Positions 13,545 through 21,812 of a stretch of DNA of 21,991 bases are shown in pieces. The position numbers and the translations under genes are program-made. Numbering within the stretch: position 1 is the stretch's first letter; the number at the start of each line of letters is the position of its first letter. The notes beneath the pieces are model-generated. The model worked only from the letters and a program-made list of their open reading frames with translations, was not told the origin of the DNA and searched no databases. Source of the DNA: an archaeon (GTDB lineage Archaea > Asgardarchaeota > Hermodarchaeia > Hermodarchaeales > Hermodarchaeaceae); NCBI GenBank assembly GCA_016550425.1, contig JABXGS010000081.1, positions 1-21,991 of the forward strand, in the 5' to 3' direction.

Positions 13545-15500
13545 GTGAAAAAAACTACTCTACTCCTCGGGCTTTTCTGCACGGTGTTTTTATTGGCTCT
13601 TCTGATTACCCCGGCTGCAGTCCATGAGGTTACAACACCTTTTCTTAAAGGTGATTTAGCTTCGACACCACTGATTGTAACAGCTCCCATCCAGCAACCT
13701 ACTCCTCTTCTTATCCCACCAAGTCCATCAGGGGCATACGTAGCAATTGTTGTGGAAAATGGGCTTTGGGGCACCCCAGCAGTCCAGATTGCAGTGACCC
13801 AATACCGAACTGACCTAAATAATACAGGTTATAACACCATCTTGTATACAAGCACAATTCCAAATGCACCTACTCTACGTGGATTGCTCCAAACTTGGTA
13901 TACTTCGAATAATATCATTGGTGCTGTTCTGATTGGAAACTTACCTTACATACGCTTTGAACATGGACTTAACACCTCTGGAGTTAGCGGAGGTTATGAT
14001 AGTTTTCCAGCCAGCACTCCTTTCATCTGTGACTTATATTACATGGACTTAGATGGTAGCTGGTATGATACTGACACAAACAGTGTATATGATAGACATA
14101 ATGCTAGTGCAGGCTATGATATCTTTCCAGAAATCTATGTGGGGCGATTAGATGCAAGCACAAGAACATATGGTGGACAAACCAATGCAAATGATATCAT
14201 AATGCTTCTCAACAGAATTCATTCATATCGAACGGGTTCTGTTGCACGGACTCACCGCGCTTTAACCTATATAGATGATGATTGGCAAGCATGGGCTAAT
14301 GGAACATATGATGTTTGGCCTGCATGGTTTAACAATGCTTATTCTAATCACACAGACATTCATACTCCGGGAACTTGGACAAATGCTACTGATTGGCTAT
14401 CGTATAGGTTAAACCAGGATTATGAATGGGTACATCTTTGTGCACACAGTACACCAACTTATCATGCTTTTGGCAAAACAGGTGGTCCAAGTGAAGGCAC
14501 TGTTACTGCTGCACAGATACACAGTCAGGTTCCCACATTTAATTTCTACAACCTCTTTTCATGCTCGGGATCAAATTGGTTAAGTACTGATTGCCTAGCA
14601 ACCACATATCTGTTCTCTGGTAGTCACTCTCTTGCAGTCATTGGATCTACAAAGACTGGAGGAATGCTTGGAGGCAATCACTTCTATGACCCTATTGGGC
14701 AAAATGAAACGATTGGTCAAGCTCTCAAAAATTGGTTCACGGGGATTAAAAGCTATACCTATTATTACCTTGAATGGTTTTACGGAATGTGTATTCTGGG
14801 TGATCCTTTTCTTACTACACATTACGATATCACGGCTTTGGCACCAACAATAACCTCGTCTACCCATCCTGATCCAACAGCCTGGTCTACCAATATCCTA
14901 CCTCAATTCAACTGGACAATCCCAGCTGATGTAAATGGGATCGCTGGATACTACTATATTCTCGATCAAAATCCAACCACAATACCTACTGCGAGCACTG
15001 GAACTTATACAACAGTTAACGGCACGGCTATTTCTACACCATTATCTGATTCCACTTGGTTTTTCCATGTGGTCACAAAAGATACAGTTGGGAATATCGG
15101 TTCTGAAGCAGCACATTACCAAATTAATATTGATTCAACTAATCCGATTGTAATAATAAATTCGCCTATTGATGGTGCAACTGTTTTATCGGAATTTATA
15201 ATTTCTTGGTCTGTAACTGAAAACGGTTCAGGTTATAGTTCGGCAAATATCTATGTAAATGGATCAATCAGAACAACAGTCAATGCACCCCAAATGAACA
15301 CAACCATCACTAATTTAGCTCTAGGTACTTATTCCATTAATGTCACAGTCTTTGATTTATCGGGATTCCAAGGCTCTCAGCAAATCACAGTTACTGTAAT
15401 AACCCCACCAGTAATCCCCGGATTTCCCGTTGGAGCAATTATACTCGGAGTTACTTTCGCAATTAGTTTCGGGATAATTAAAAGAGGACGAAAACGTTAG
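13545..15500 (+). CDS. Secreted caspase-fold (C25/gingipain-like) protease with Ig-like domains and C-terminal anchor
   Basis: 651 residues from GTG 13545, which begins a classical signal peptide (MKKTTLLLGLFCTVFLLAL); an upstream TTG at 13524 would add 7 residues before it. Residues about 65-400 match the clan CD C25 fold: AYVAIVVENGLW, a GAVLIGNLPYI strand, SDLYYMDLDGSWYD-like Asp-rich loop, EIYVGRL, then the dyad H301 (WVHLCAHSTPTYHAF) and C340 (YNLFSCSGSNWL). Two Ig/fibronectin-like domains follow (about 430-520 and 530-615), then IPGFPVGAII and a transmembrane helix with a basic RGRKR end. This PGF-helix-basic tail resembles archaeal surface-sorting signals. Inferred: an extracellular Cys endopeptidase attached to the cell surface, perhaps processing surface proteins or feeding peptide uptake. 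Many N-x-S/T sequons fit surface glycosylation. Confidence 0.85.
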   Translation: MKKTTLLLGLFCTVFLLALLITPAAVHEVTTPFLKGDLASTPLIVTAPIQQPTPLLIPPSPSGAYVAIVVENGLWGTPAVQIAVTQYRTDLNNTGYNTILYTSTIPNAPTLRGLLQTWYTSNNIIGAVLIGNLPYIRFEHGLNTSGVSGGYDSFPASTPFICDLYYMDLDGSWYDTDTNSVYDRHNASAGYDIFPEIYVGRLDASTRTYGGQTNANDIIMLLNRIHSYRTGSVARTHRALTYIDDDWQAWANGTYDVWPAWFNNAYSNHTDIHTPGTWTNATDWLSYRLNQDYEWVHLCAHSTPTYHAFGKTGGPSEGTVTAAQIHSQVPTFNFYNLFSCSGSNWLSTDCLATTYLFSGSHSLAVIGSTKTGGMLGGNHFYDPIGQNETIGQALKNWFTGIKSYTYYYLEWFYGMCILGDPFLTTHYDITALAPTITSSTHPDPTAWSTNILPQFNWTIPADVNGIAGYYYILDQNPTTIPTASTGTYTTVNGTAISTPLSDSTWFFHVVTKDTVGNIGSEAAHYQINIDSTNPIVIINSPIDGATVLSEFIISWSVTENGSGYSSANIYVNGSIRTTVNAPQMNTTITNLALGTYSINVTVFDLSGFQGSQQITVTVITPPVIPGFPVGAIILGVTFAISFGIIKRGRKR

Positions 15501-15514
15501 CTAAAACAATCTGC

Positions 15515-15541
15515 ACGCTTCTAGCAGCGTCTATTTCTCTT
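15515..15541. terminator. Hairpin plus T-rich tract between convergent genes
   Basis: ACGCT (15515-15519) pairs with AGCGT (15526-15530) across a 6-base loop, followed by a pyrimidine-rich CTATTTCTCTT. It occupies the 48-base gap between the protease and the MinD-like gene and may end transcription from both sides. Confidence 0.4.
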
Positions 15542-15548
15542 ACTGGGC

Positions 15549-16316
15549 CTATTGACTATTGAGGATGTTTTCACATTTCTTGAAGAGCTGATCAATGCTC
15601 TGAGAAAATAGGTGGCTTGGACTTACTTGAACCAAGATTTGTCGGCTTCCGAGCTCTATAAGTCGTGTAAAGAGTGGGACAACCGCTGCCACTTCAAATC
15701 CGTATTCTTGCTCGATATCTTTTTTGACCTCAGCATGGTCGTAGATGCCAGGAGCCTTGTTACAGACGATATAGGTAGAGGGTACACCTAGTTTCTTAGC
15801 GAGGGCTAATGTGATAGCAGTTCCCAGGAAGTCTTGTTGGTCTAATCGCATGATAACAAACAGCAAGTCGGTTGTCGCCATCGAAAGTAGGGTTTCTTGG
15901 TCCAGCCCAGGGTGTGTATCAATGAAGAGATAGTCTAGGCTTTTGGCTTTGATAATTTGTTTGAATCCTTGGCGAAGAGCAGAAACCTCATATCCTTCCC
16001 GAATGATGGTTGAAATATCGTCAGCGTTTAAGCTTGCTGGAATAACATGTAAACTACCAGAGCGTAATTTCATGGCTTTAGTGTGGTCGATGGTAGCTTT
16101 TTCGATGTTACATTTCTTACGCAAATAATCGTTCAGGGTATATTTGAATCGTTTTCCGCCGAGGCCAAATAAGACGTGTAACCCAGGACTTTGAATATCT
16201 GTATCAATGACACCGACATTCCGGTCTTTCATCGCTGCATACATGGCAAGATTTGCAGTCAAGTTACTCTTTCCCGTACCTCCACGGAAACTATGAACTG
16301 TTACGATTTTTCCCAT
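15549..16316 (-). CDS. MinD/ParA-like ATPase
   Basis: 255 residues from ATG 16316: TAGGTGG (16324-16330) lies 7 bases upstream, better than the GTG at 16328, which overlaps that site. SFRGGTGKSN (residues 9-18) is the deviant Walker A of the ParA/MinD (SIMIBI) family, but the usual signature Lys before GG is Arg (R11). GVIDTDIQSPG (residues 35-45) gives Walker A' with D38 and D40; LDYLFIDTHPGLDQE is Walker B; VCNKAPG is the base-recognition loop. These ATPases dimerise with ATP on membrane or nucleoid and position other complexes. There is no obvious amphipathic MinD membrane helix at the C-terminus. It lies downstream of, and on the same strand as, the longin/roadblock protein, 95 bases away; co-transcription is likely, so the two may act together. 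Confidence 0.9.
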   Translation of the reverse strand: MGKIVTVHSFRGGTGKSNLTANLAMYAAMKDRNVGVIDTDIQSPGLHVLFGLGGKRFKYTLNDYLRKKCNIEKATIDHTKAMKLRSGSLHVIPASLNADDISTIIREGYEVSALRQGFKQIIKAKSLDYLFIDTHPGLDQETLLSMATTDLLFVIMRLDQQDFLGTAITLALAKKLGVPSTYIVCNKAPGIYDHAEVKKDIEQEYGFEVAAVVPLFTRLIELGSRQILVQVSPSHLFSQSIDQLFKKCENILNSQ

Positions 16317-16400
16317 TAGATTATCCACCTAGATATGAACACATGGTTTTTTGATATCCAGAGTAAGCCTGGCATTTCGAGGTACAAGTTCAGTATTATT

Positions 16401-16413
16401 AAACCATTGGTTT
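16401..16413. repeat. Perfect 13-bp palindrome overlapping a stop codon
   Basis: AAACCATTGGTTT has 6-bp arms around one central T. It overlaps the stop codon of the longin/roadblock gene (16412-16414) and sits next to a TATA-like TTTAATAAT (minus strand, about 16395-16403) that could drive the MinD-like gene. It is either an operator or a short stem-loop. Confidence 0.35.
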
Positions 16414-17680
16414 AAGTCAACCACTCTACGTTATCGCCTAGTTTTCGCAATACTATGATGAGCTTCTCTTCATCGACTCCAACTCGCTGGGCAATATCCC
16501 CTGTGGTATTATTTCCATCACAGTATGATTTAGCATCTTCAAGGATTTTATACTCATCACTTGTTAACCCTACGGTTTCAAGATAGGCTAGGAATCGTCG
16601 GTCACTGGAAACTAATTTTGGATAAAATTGGACACGGCGAATATACCCGCGCGAGGATAAGTAACTAAGAATTTCTGAAAGTTGACGCCCATGAACGCCC
16701 GTTCGGGTTCGAATGTCCTCAACAGTAGAAATGCCATCAATTGCTTGGAGAACATCACGTCCAGGATTTCCAAAAAGGTTATCAAACTCCCGCGCTTGCC
16801 CGGTACTCTCTGCAAACAGAGTGCTTTCCATCATGGGATTGGAGGTAAATACATCAAACTCGGAGAACGTCTCCGTTCCCCTTGTTTTAGGTTGCACTTT
16901 AACCATGCTAGAAGAGTCGATGTTAGCTAGACCATATACAAGAGGTGCAATAATCTCTGCACAGCGACCCACCTTCATATCTTCTCGGATAATGGCAAGG
17001 AAAACGAAATCTGGCTTTACTTGATGTAAAAAGAGTTTGGTATCTTCTTCCAGGGTTGTCTGGGTTACAGCAAAATAACTTGGGAGCTCCATACTCCGAG
17101 ATTGCTGAATTTGACGCATCCCAACCTCGAGTTCATGTTGTTGTAATTTTGAGGAGATTACAAATCCATCATTTGAGAGAAATGCAGTACGTAATATTCC
17201 AGGTTTTCCCTCGATGATATTGAGAAGTTCTTCTACTTTTTGCAATCCTTCAGGAGGAAGAATTGCGGTGGGATAACGCTGTTGAATTACAGGCAATTTA
17301 TCATATTTACCAAGAATTTCGATCACATAATCACGAAAACCTACAAACAAATGAGACGAGATAACCGCTTTCTTCAAAACTTCATTGAACTGCTTTTGAA
17401 AGGCTTTAGCAATTTCTTTGATGATTACTCGGTAGATGTTTTCGTCATCATCCTGCCCTATGACAATAATGAAAAGTAGGTCCGCCTGGCTTTCGTAGAC
17501 GAATTTATTCTCAGCGAAGGTGACCACCTGAATCTTCCCTTCCCCAATCTCTTCTGCAAAGCCTGCTTGAGCAGAAAGAAATCCTGCCACAAGGGCATCT
17601 AATTTAGGAGCCCCATCTGGGGCGAAATTGAATAAAGGCATACCACCCTTTCGGAGCACAATAATTTCCTTCACTGGCAA
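16412..17680 (-). CDS. Longin/roadblock-like protein with C-terminal winged-helix repeats
   Basis: 422 residues from TTG 17680, where GGTGA (17686-17690) has a 5-base spacer; the frame is open to TTG 17692 and GTG 17674 is another option. Residues about 3-135 fit a longin-like domain (EIIVLRKGGMPLFNF, LVAGFLSAQAGFAEEIG, NKFVYESQADLLFIIVIG, then a long helix). Residues about 145-255 fit a roadblock/LC7-like domain (KPGILRTAFLSNDGFVISSKL and DFVFLAIIREDMKVGRCAEII). Residues about 300-360 and 370-422 are two winged-helix-like modules (DVLQAIDGISTVEDIRTRTG; TTGDIAQRVGVDEEKL). Longin and roadblock domains are typical partners of small GTPases in eukaryotes and Asgard archaea; the winged helices may bind DNA or protein. 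It is followed by the MinD-like ATPase. No membrane segment is seen. Domain identities come from pattern reading, not from a profile search. Confidence 0.8.
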   Translation of the reverse strand: MPVKEIIVLRKGGMPLFNFAPDGAPKLDALVAGFLSAQAGFAEEIGEGKIQVVTFAENKFVYESQADLLFIIVIGQDDDENIYRVIIKEIAKAFQKQFNEVLKKAVISSHLFVGFRDYVIEILGKYDKLPVIQQRYPTAILPPEGLQKVEELLNIIEGKPGILRTAFLSNDGFVISSKLQQHELEVGMRQIQQSRSMELPSYFAVTQTTLEEDTKLFLHQVKPDFVFLAIIREDMKVGRCAEIIAPLVYGLANIDSSSMVKVQPKTRGTETFSEFDVFTSNPMMESTLFAESTGQAREFDNLFGNPGRDVLQAIDGISTVEDIRTRTGVHGRQLSEILSYLSSRGYIRRVQFYPKLVSSDRRFLAYLETVGLTSDEYKILEDAKSYCDGNNTTGDIAQRVGVDEEKLIIVLRKLGDNVEWLT

Positions 17681-17770
17681 TTGGGTCACCAAGACTTGAC
17701 CAGTACTAAAACCTCGTATAGATTAACCTTTGTGTTATGAAAAACTTCAATCGCGACAAATATTGAAACG

Positions 17771-17778
17771 CTTATAAT
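17771..17778 (+). promoter_or_regulatory. TATA-like box of the MFS-HhH gene
   Basis: CTTATAAT about 55 bases before ATG 17833, in the divergent region 17681-17832 shared with the longin/roadblock gene. GGAG (17820-17823) lies 9 bases before ATG 17833. Confidence 0.45.
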
Positions 17779-17832
17779 CCCAACATTCTATTGTTCAGAC
17801 CAGATATTTTGGTACCAGCGGAGACAAATTCC

Positions 17833-19302
17833 ATGAAAATCGACCGAAATTGGGTTACCGCAACAATCCTTGCCATCCCACTAGCTTGGGTAATTGCTTT
17901 TCTCCTATTTCTACGTCCAATCATTCCACTGGACTTTACAAATATTCTAGTGTTATCACTCAGCTTAATATTCGGGTTAATTCTCGGGGGAATTCTTGCT
18001 GATAAACTTCGCAAACATTCGCTGATTCTTGTTTTAAATGAAATGTTGATACTTGCAATTGGTATCGTGCAATGGATTTTTCCATTAAGTTTTTGGCAAA
18101 CATTCACAGGTCTTTTGTTTCTCGCTGTGCTCATCTTCTTACTTGGTTACGTATTAGTTTTGTTAACGATTTTTCTAAACCAACTGGTTTCCAGTGTACA
18201 TCGTGGTCATATCGTTGGGATAGTTACTGTCATCACAGTTCTTCTAGCAGCATTTTTTTCTATCTTTTGGCAATTCCCTGTGTCTACATCATTTGTTCCA
18301 GCAATGACGGCAGGACTGATTCTCCTCATTCTCATTATAACCTTTCTCGTTCGACCTTGGAAAGAAGAATTGCAAATCTATATGGTTCCAGGCTTCATTC
18401 GACATTACGCAATTTGGTGGGGCATCTATCTAGCAGCCTATGGTCTCTATGTATGGGCCACACCAGTTGATCTTCGCTTCATTTACGTAAGTCTGTTTAG
18501 CAATTTAATGCCTTTTCCAACCGAACTGATTTTAGTTGGACTCAGTGGCGCCATTTTTGTCTTCGCATTTCTTCCTGATAAATTGGGTCGAAAACTGGTC
18601 TTTAACATTGCAACCCTCCTTCTTGGTCTATTGTGTATTTTTGGAGGAGCCCAATTAGACGAAACTATAGGCGTAATTGTTTCTCTAGTACTAACAATTT
18701 TAGAAGCATTTGTAATCGCCTTCATTATTGGTGTTGGGGCATGGCTAGTATGGGCTGAAATTGGCGCTGTTCGCAAGAAGGGCAGGCGAGCTGCGTTTGG
18801 ATGGATGTTGGTGGGAATCCTCGGAACAATCCTCTGGGTCATCACGATACTCCCCTCGCAAGCGGAACTTTCTCTCCTTGTTTATCCTATCGCCGCTTCA
18901 CTTGTGTTGATTAGTATCTTTCCACTCACAAATGCCCGGGAAGTTGTTTGGAATGAAAGAGTCATTGAAGATATTGATATCAGTGTTGACAGTCGACAGG
19001 TGAGTCGGGCAATTCGAGACTTGGAAGTAGACACTTCACTGAAAAGCATCAAAGAACAGAAAGAGGCCGAGGTTACTGAACTAATGAAAATCCAGGGTCT
19101 CTCGAAGAAACAAGCTAAGGACCTACGGGATTTTGGGTATGAAACGCCCGAACTGATTACCCGAGCCGATGCTGAAACCCTTGCTCAGGCATTATCAATC
19201 TCTACAAAGAAGGCACAACAGATTATTGATAATGCTAGGGCAATGAAGAAACAGACCAGAAAGCTAGGTACAAAACCGTCGAAAACGCGAACAACTAAGT
19301 AA
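17833..19302 (+). CDS. MFS-type 12-helix membrane protein with cytosolic helix-hairpin-helix tail
   Basis: 489 residues from ATG 17833; an in-frame TTG at 17791 would add 14 residues without a ribosome binding site. About 12 hydrophobic helices in two sets of six are visible between residues 7 and 375. Loop 2-3 reads GGILADKLRKHS and loop 8-9 reads FLPDKLGRKLVF, both close to the motif A of the major facilitator superfamily. The chain then continues for about 110 hydrophilic residues, with a pair of helix-hairpin-helix elements at about 414-471 (IQGLSKKQAKDLRDFGY and ADAETLAQALSISTKKAQQI) and a Lys/Arg/Thr-rich end. HhH pairs usually bind DNA or mediate protein contacts. A transporter carrying one is unusual. 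The substrate is unknown. The DNA methyltransferase gene follows 62 bases downstream. Confidence 0.8.
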   Translation: MKIDRNWVTATILAIPLAWVIAFLLFLRPIIPLDFTNILVLSLSLIFGLILGGILADKLRKHSLILVLNEMLILAIGIVQWIFPLSFWQTFTGLLFLAVLIFLLGYVLVLLTIFLNQLVSSVHRGHIVGIVTVITVLLAAFFSIFWQFPVSTSFVPAMTAGLILLILIITFLVRPWKEELQIYMVPGFIRHYAIWWGIYLAAYGLYVWATPVDLRFIYVSLFSNLMPFPTELILVGLSGAIFVFAFLPDKLGRKLVFNIATLLLGLLCIFGGAQLDETIGVIVSLVLTILEAFVIAFIIGVGAWLVWAEIGAVRKKGRRAAFGWMLVGILGTILWVITILPSQAELSLLVYPIAASLVLISIFPLTNAREVVWNERVIEDIDISVDSRQVSRAIRDLEVDTSLKSIKEQKEAEVTELMKIQGLSKKQAKDLRDFGYETPELITRADAETLAQALSISTKKAQQIIDNARAMKKQTRKLGTKPSKTRTTK

Positions 19303-19364
19303 TGGAAGTCCAGAGGGTGTAACGAGGGGCAAAAAAAGTAAAATTAGGGGCCTTGGAGACGGTA

Positions 19365-21026
19365 ATGCCCATGATGGTGAAAAGACGGAAAAAAACTAAA
19401 GGGAAACGCAAACGCTTAGGGCAATTTTATACACCTAACTGGGTCGTCGACTATATTATCCGTCATACGCTGGGCCCTGCCTTCACCCAGGATCCAACCC
19501 GCCTTTTAGGAGAATTCACTGTTCTTGATCCAGCTTGTGGGGATGGAGCCTTTCTACTCGGGGCGCTTCGTTTCTTATCTGAAAAAGTGGATTCCTACCC
19601 TGCTGCAAATCAGCGATTACTTCGCCGTAGTATAGTTGACAGTATCCACGGTATCGATATTGATGCAAAAGCGATTAAAGCCTGTCAAGAACAATTAGAA
19701 AAAGCCAGCAAGACACTCTTAGGTTCACCAGCTGATTTCTCGCAGCGTGTACTCATTGGTAATAGCCTTATTCAAACTGACATGAATGCGAAAGAAATCT
19801 TTGGATCCACTCTGCAAAAACAGTATCCCGTCGATTGGCAGCGTGTCTACCCTTGGGTGATGCGTGATGCAGGGTTTGATGTAATCGTCGGAAACCCTCC
19901 CTTCCTTGGAATCAAAGCTATGGATCCTCAGATTAAGGAGTACATCCGCAGTCGCTATCGAACCGTCCACCAGCAATTTGATATTCTCATCCCTTTCATC
20001 GAACTAGGTTTAACATTACTTCGACCAGGGGGTCGCCTCGGTTTCATCGTCAGCAATAAAGTACTCGCAGCAGATTACGGAAGCCTTCTCCGAAAGTCCC
20101 TTGTCAATAGCTATGTCATTGAACGGATGGTTGACATCTCCCATCTAAATATCTTCGAAGATGCTGCAACCTACCCCCATATTATCATCATCCGAAAACC
20201 AAAATCTCCAGAAGACGTCAAGCACAATAAGATCCATATCCCCACACCACCAACTGACCCAAACGATATGGCATCAGAACCTGTTAAAGTCAATCAAGTC
20301 CCTCAACACTACTACACTACACTTCCTAATACCATCCTAGCTCCAGCACTAACCGAAAAGAAATTCTCTATACTTCGGAAACTCATCCACAACACTATTC
20401 CCTTGGGTCAGGCGTGCACAATTCGCTGTGGAATCGCTAAAACTGGTTTTACTAAACAACTCCTTTCAGTCTCTGCCTATAAAGAACTCAGTCAAACCAG
20501 ACAACAAAAAACTCTACCTTTTCTAAATGCGGGAGATGTTCGTCGGTATTACTTACGCCGCAAGAAATTTCTCTCTTACACGCCCAAATTATCCACCCTT
20601 GATCAATGGCGAGATTTCGAAGAACCTAAACTTGTGATTGCAGGAATGGCAAAATGCCTACGAGTCGCGTTAGATCAAACCGGACATGCCCTGGGTCGCG
20701 TCTATTACATCACCCAAACACGTGCACCCTACAATCCCTATTTCATGCTAGGATTACTCAATTCGCGACTCATCAATGCCTACTTCTCCTTGCTCTTTGT
20801 TGCGACGCATCTTCGTAGCGGATACATTCGCTATAACGCCACCTATCTGGAGCAAATTCCCCTCGTAACGCCAACCCAACACCAGGAAGAACAATTAGCT
20901 GACCTCACCAAGCTAGTTGTTCAAAACCCCAAATACCTCACAAAGGGGCTAGACCACGAAATCGATGATGTGGTCAATAACTTGTATGGCTTAAACGCTG
21001 ACGAGGTTTCTTTGTTAGAAGAATAG
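19365..21026 (+). CDS. N6-adenine DNA methyltransferase, TaqI/Eco57I (type IIG-like) family
   Basis: 553 residues from ATG 19365, with GGAG (19355-19358) 6 bases upstream; the frame is open to TTG 19353. GQFYTPNWVVDYII is motif X; VLDPACGDGAFLLGAL is motif I for S-adenosylmethionine; GIDIDAKAI is motif II; VIVGNPPFLG (NPPF at residues 177-180) is the catalytic motif IV of adenine-N6 enzymes; GRLGFIVSNKVL follows. The C-terminal third (IRCGIAKTGF to THLRSGYIRYNATYLEQIPLV) is the TaqI-type target recognition domain. It methylates adenine in a specific site that cannot be predicted here. No nuclease domain or motif is seen within it or in the flanking genes, so it looks like an orphan or a methylation-only enzyme. 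The winged-helix gene follows on the same strand. Confidence 0.93.
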   Translation: MPMMVKRRKKTKGKRKRLGQFYTPNWVVDYIIRHTLGPAFTQDPTRLLGEFTVLDPACGDGAFLLGALRFLSEKVDSYPAANQRLLRRSIVDSIHGIDIDAKAIKACQEQLEKASKTLLGSPADFSQRVLIGNSLIQTDMNAKEIFGSTLQKQYPVDWQRVYPWVMRDAGFDVIVGNPPFLGIKAMDPQIKEYIRSRYRTVHQQFDILIPFIELGLTLLRPGGRLGFIVSNKVLAADYGSLLRKSLVNSYVIERMVDISHLNIFEDAATYPHIIIIRKPKSPEDVKHNKIHIPTPPTDPNDMASEPVKVNQVPQHYYTTLPNTILAPALTEKKFSILRKLIHNTIPLGQACTIRCGIAKTGFTKQLLSVSAYKELSQTRQQKTLPFLNAGDVRRYYLRRKKFLSYTPKLSTLDQWRDFEEPKLVIAGMAKCLRVALDQTGHALGRVYYITQTRAPYNPYFMLGLLNSRLINAYFSLLFVATHLRSGYIRYNATYLEQIPLVTPTQHQEEQLADLTKLVVQNPKYLTKGLDHEIDDVVNNLYGLNADEVSLLEE

Positions 21027-21060
21027 ATTTAAAAGGAATTAGTGTTCAAAATTCATCAAA

Positions 21061-21138
21061 ATATAATATTCTCAAGCCATGAGAAAAGAAGCTTAGAATC
21101 AAAAACAATCCTATCTCTATATGAGAACAATCTGGTGA
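21061..21138 (+). promoter_or_regulatory. TATA-like box and ribosome binding site of the winged-helix gene
   Basis: ATATAATA at 21061-21068 and GGTGA at 21134-21138 with a 5-base spacer to ATG 21144. The 117-base gap therefore probably contains an independent promoter for the regulator gene. Confidence 0.45.
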
Positions 21139-21143
21139 AATAA

Positions 21144-21788
21144 ATGGCTCATCAAGACGTTATCACATTCAAGCCCGAACGCATCAAAATTGTATATGAC
21201 AAAAAAATCAATGAAATCTTGCTGGACCCAAATCATGCTCCAATCATCAAGGCACTGCGCAAGGGTCCCATGACCGTTCGAGAACTCGAAGAAGCTTATG
21301 CTACTGAGGCAAATAAGGATTCAGAACTCGAGGCGAAATCAGATAAAACCATTTATCGCTATCTGAAGGTCTTAGAGCAATCAGATCTTGTTGTTCCTGC
21401 AGGTCAACGGGTAGTTATAGGAAAAACTGCTACAGAGACACTTTTTTCGCGAACTGCTGATGTATTCATTACTGGTCAAAGCGAAGAGGAATACTGGAGC
21501 TGTGAAACTGGAAAAGATCTCTGCGATAAAATGGCCATCATCCTTAGTAAAATTCTTGGAGACAAGAAAGCCGATAAAAATTGCCTTGTCAAATTTATGA
21601 ATGAATTCGATACCCTTGGAAACAAATACCTCGTCAATCTTGTTGAACAAGCAGATGACGAAATGCTGGATATAATTACGGGAATTGATTGGGCTTACAA
21701 GGATAAGGTTCTAAGCTACGTCAGCATATTTTCCATTGCGTTGAAGAACCCCAAACTCTTTGAAGAGCTCCGTGCCTGTTTTAAATAA
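21144..21788 (+). CDS. Winged-helix (ArsR-like) transcriptional regulator
   Basis: 214 residues. Residues about 25-105 form a winged helix: DPNHAPIIKALRKGPMTVRELEEAY provides the first helices, the segment KSDKTIYRYLKVLEQSDLV contains the recognition helix, and VVPAGQRVVIGKTATETLFSR the wing and exit. The C-terminal half (about 110-214) is a helical, charged domain of unknown type, perhaps for dimerisation or ligand sensing; no Cys pair or obvious metal site is seen. This layout resembles archaeal ArsR-like repressors that answer to an unknown signal. It lies 117 bases after the DNA methyltransferase and ends 24 bases before the convergent gene at 21813. Confidence 0.8.
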   Translation: MAHQDVITFKPERIKIVYDKKINEILLDPNHAPIIKALRKGPMTVRELEEAYATEANKDSELEAKSDKTIYRYLKVLEQSDLVVPAGQRVVIGKTATETLFSRTADVFITGQSEEEYWSCETGKDLCDKMAIILSKILGDKKADKNCLVKFMNEFDTLGNKYLVNLVEQADDEMLDIITGIDWAYKDKVLSYVSIFSIALKNPKLFEELRACFK

Positions 21789-21812
21789 TCTAAATCCGCA
21801 TATGGTACTGTA

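Noticed and set aside
19365..21026. PglX/BREX or other defence-island methyltransferase
   Set aside because: The protein is about half the length of PglX and no BREX or other defence genes are next to it.
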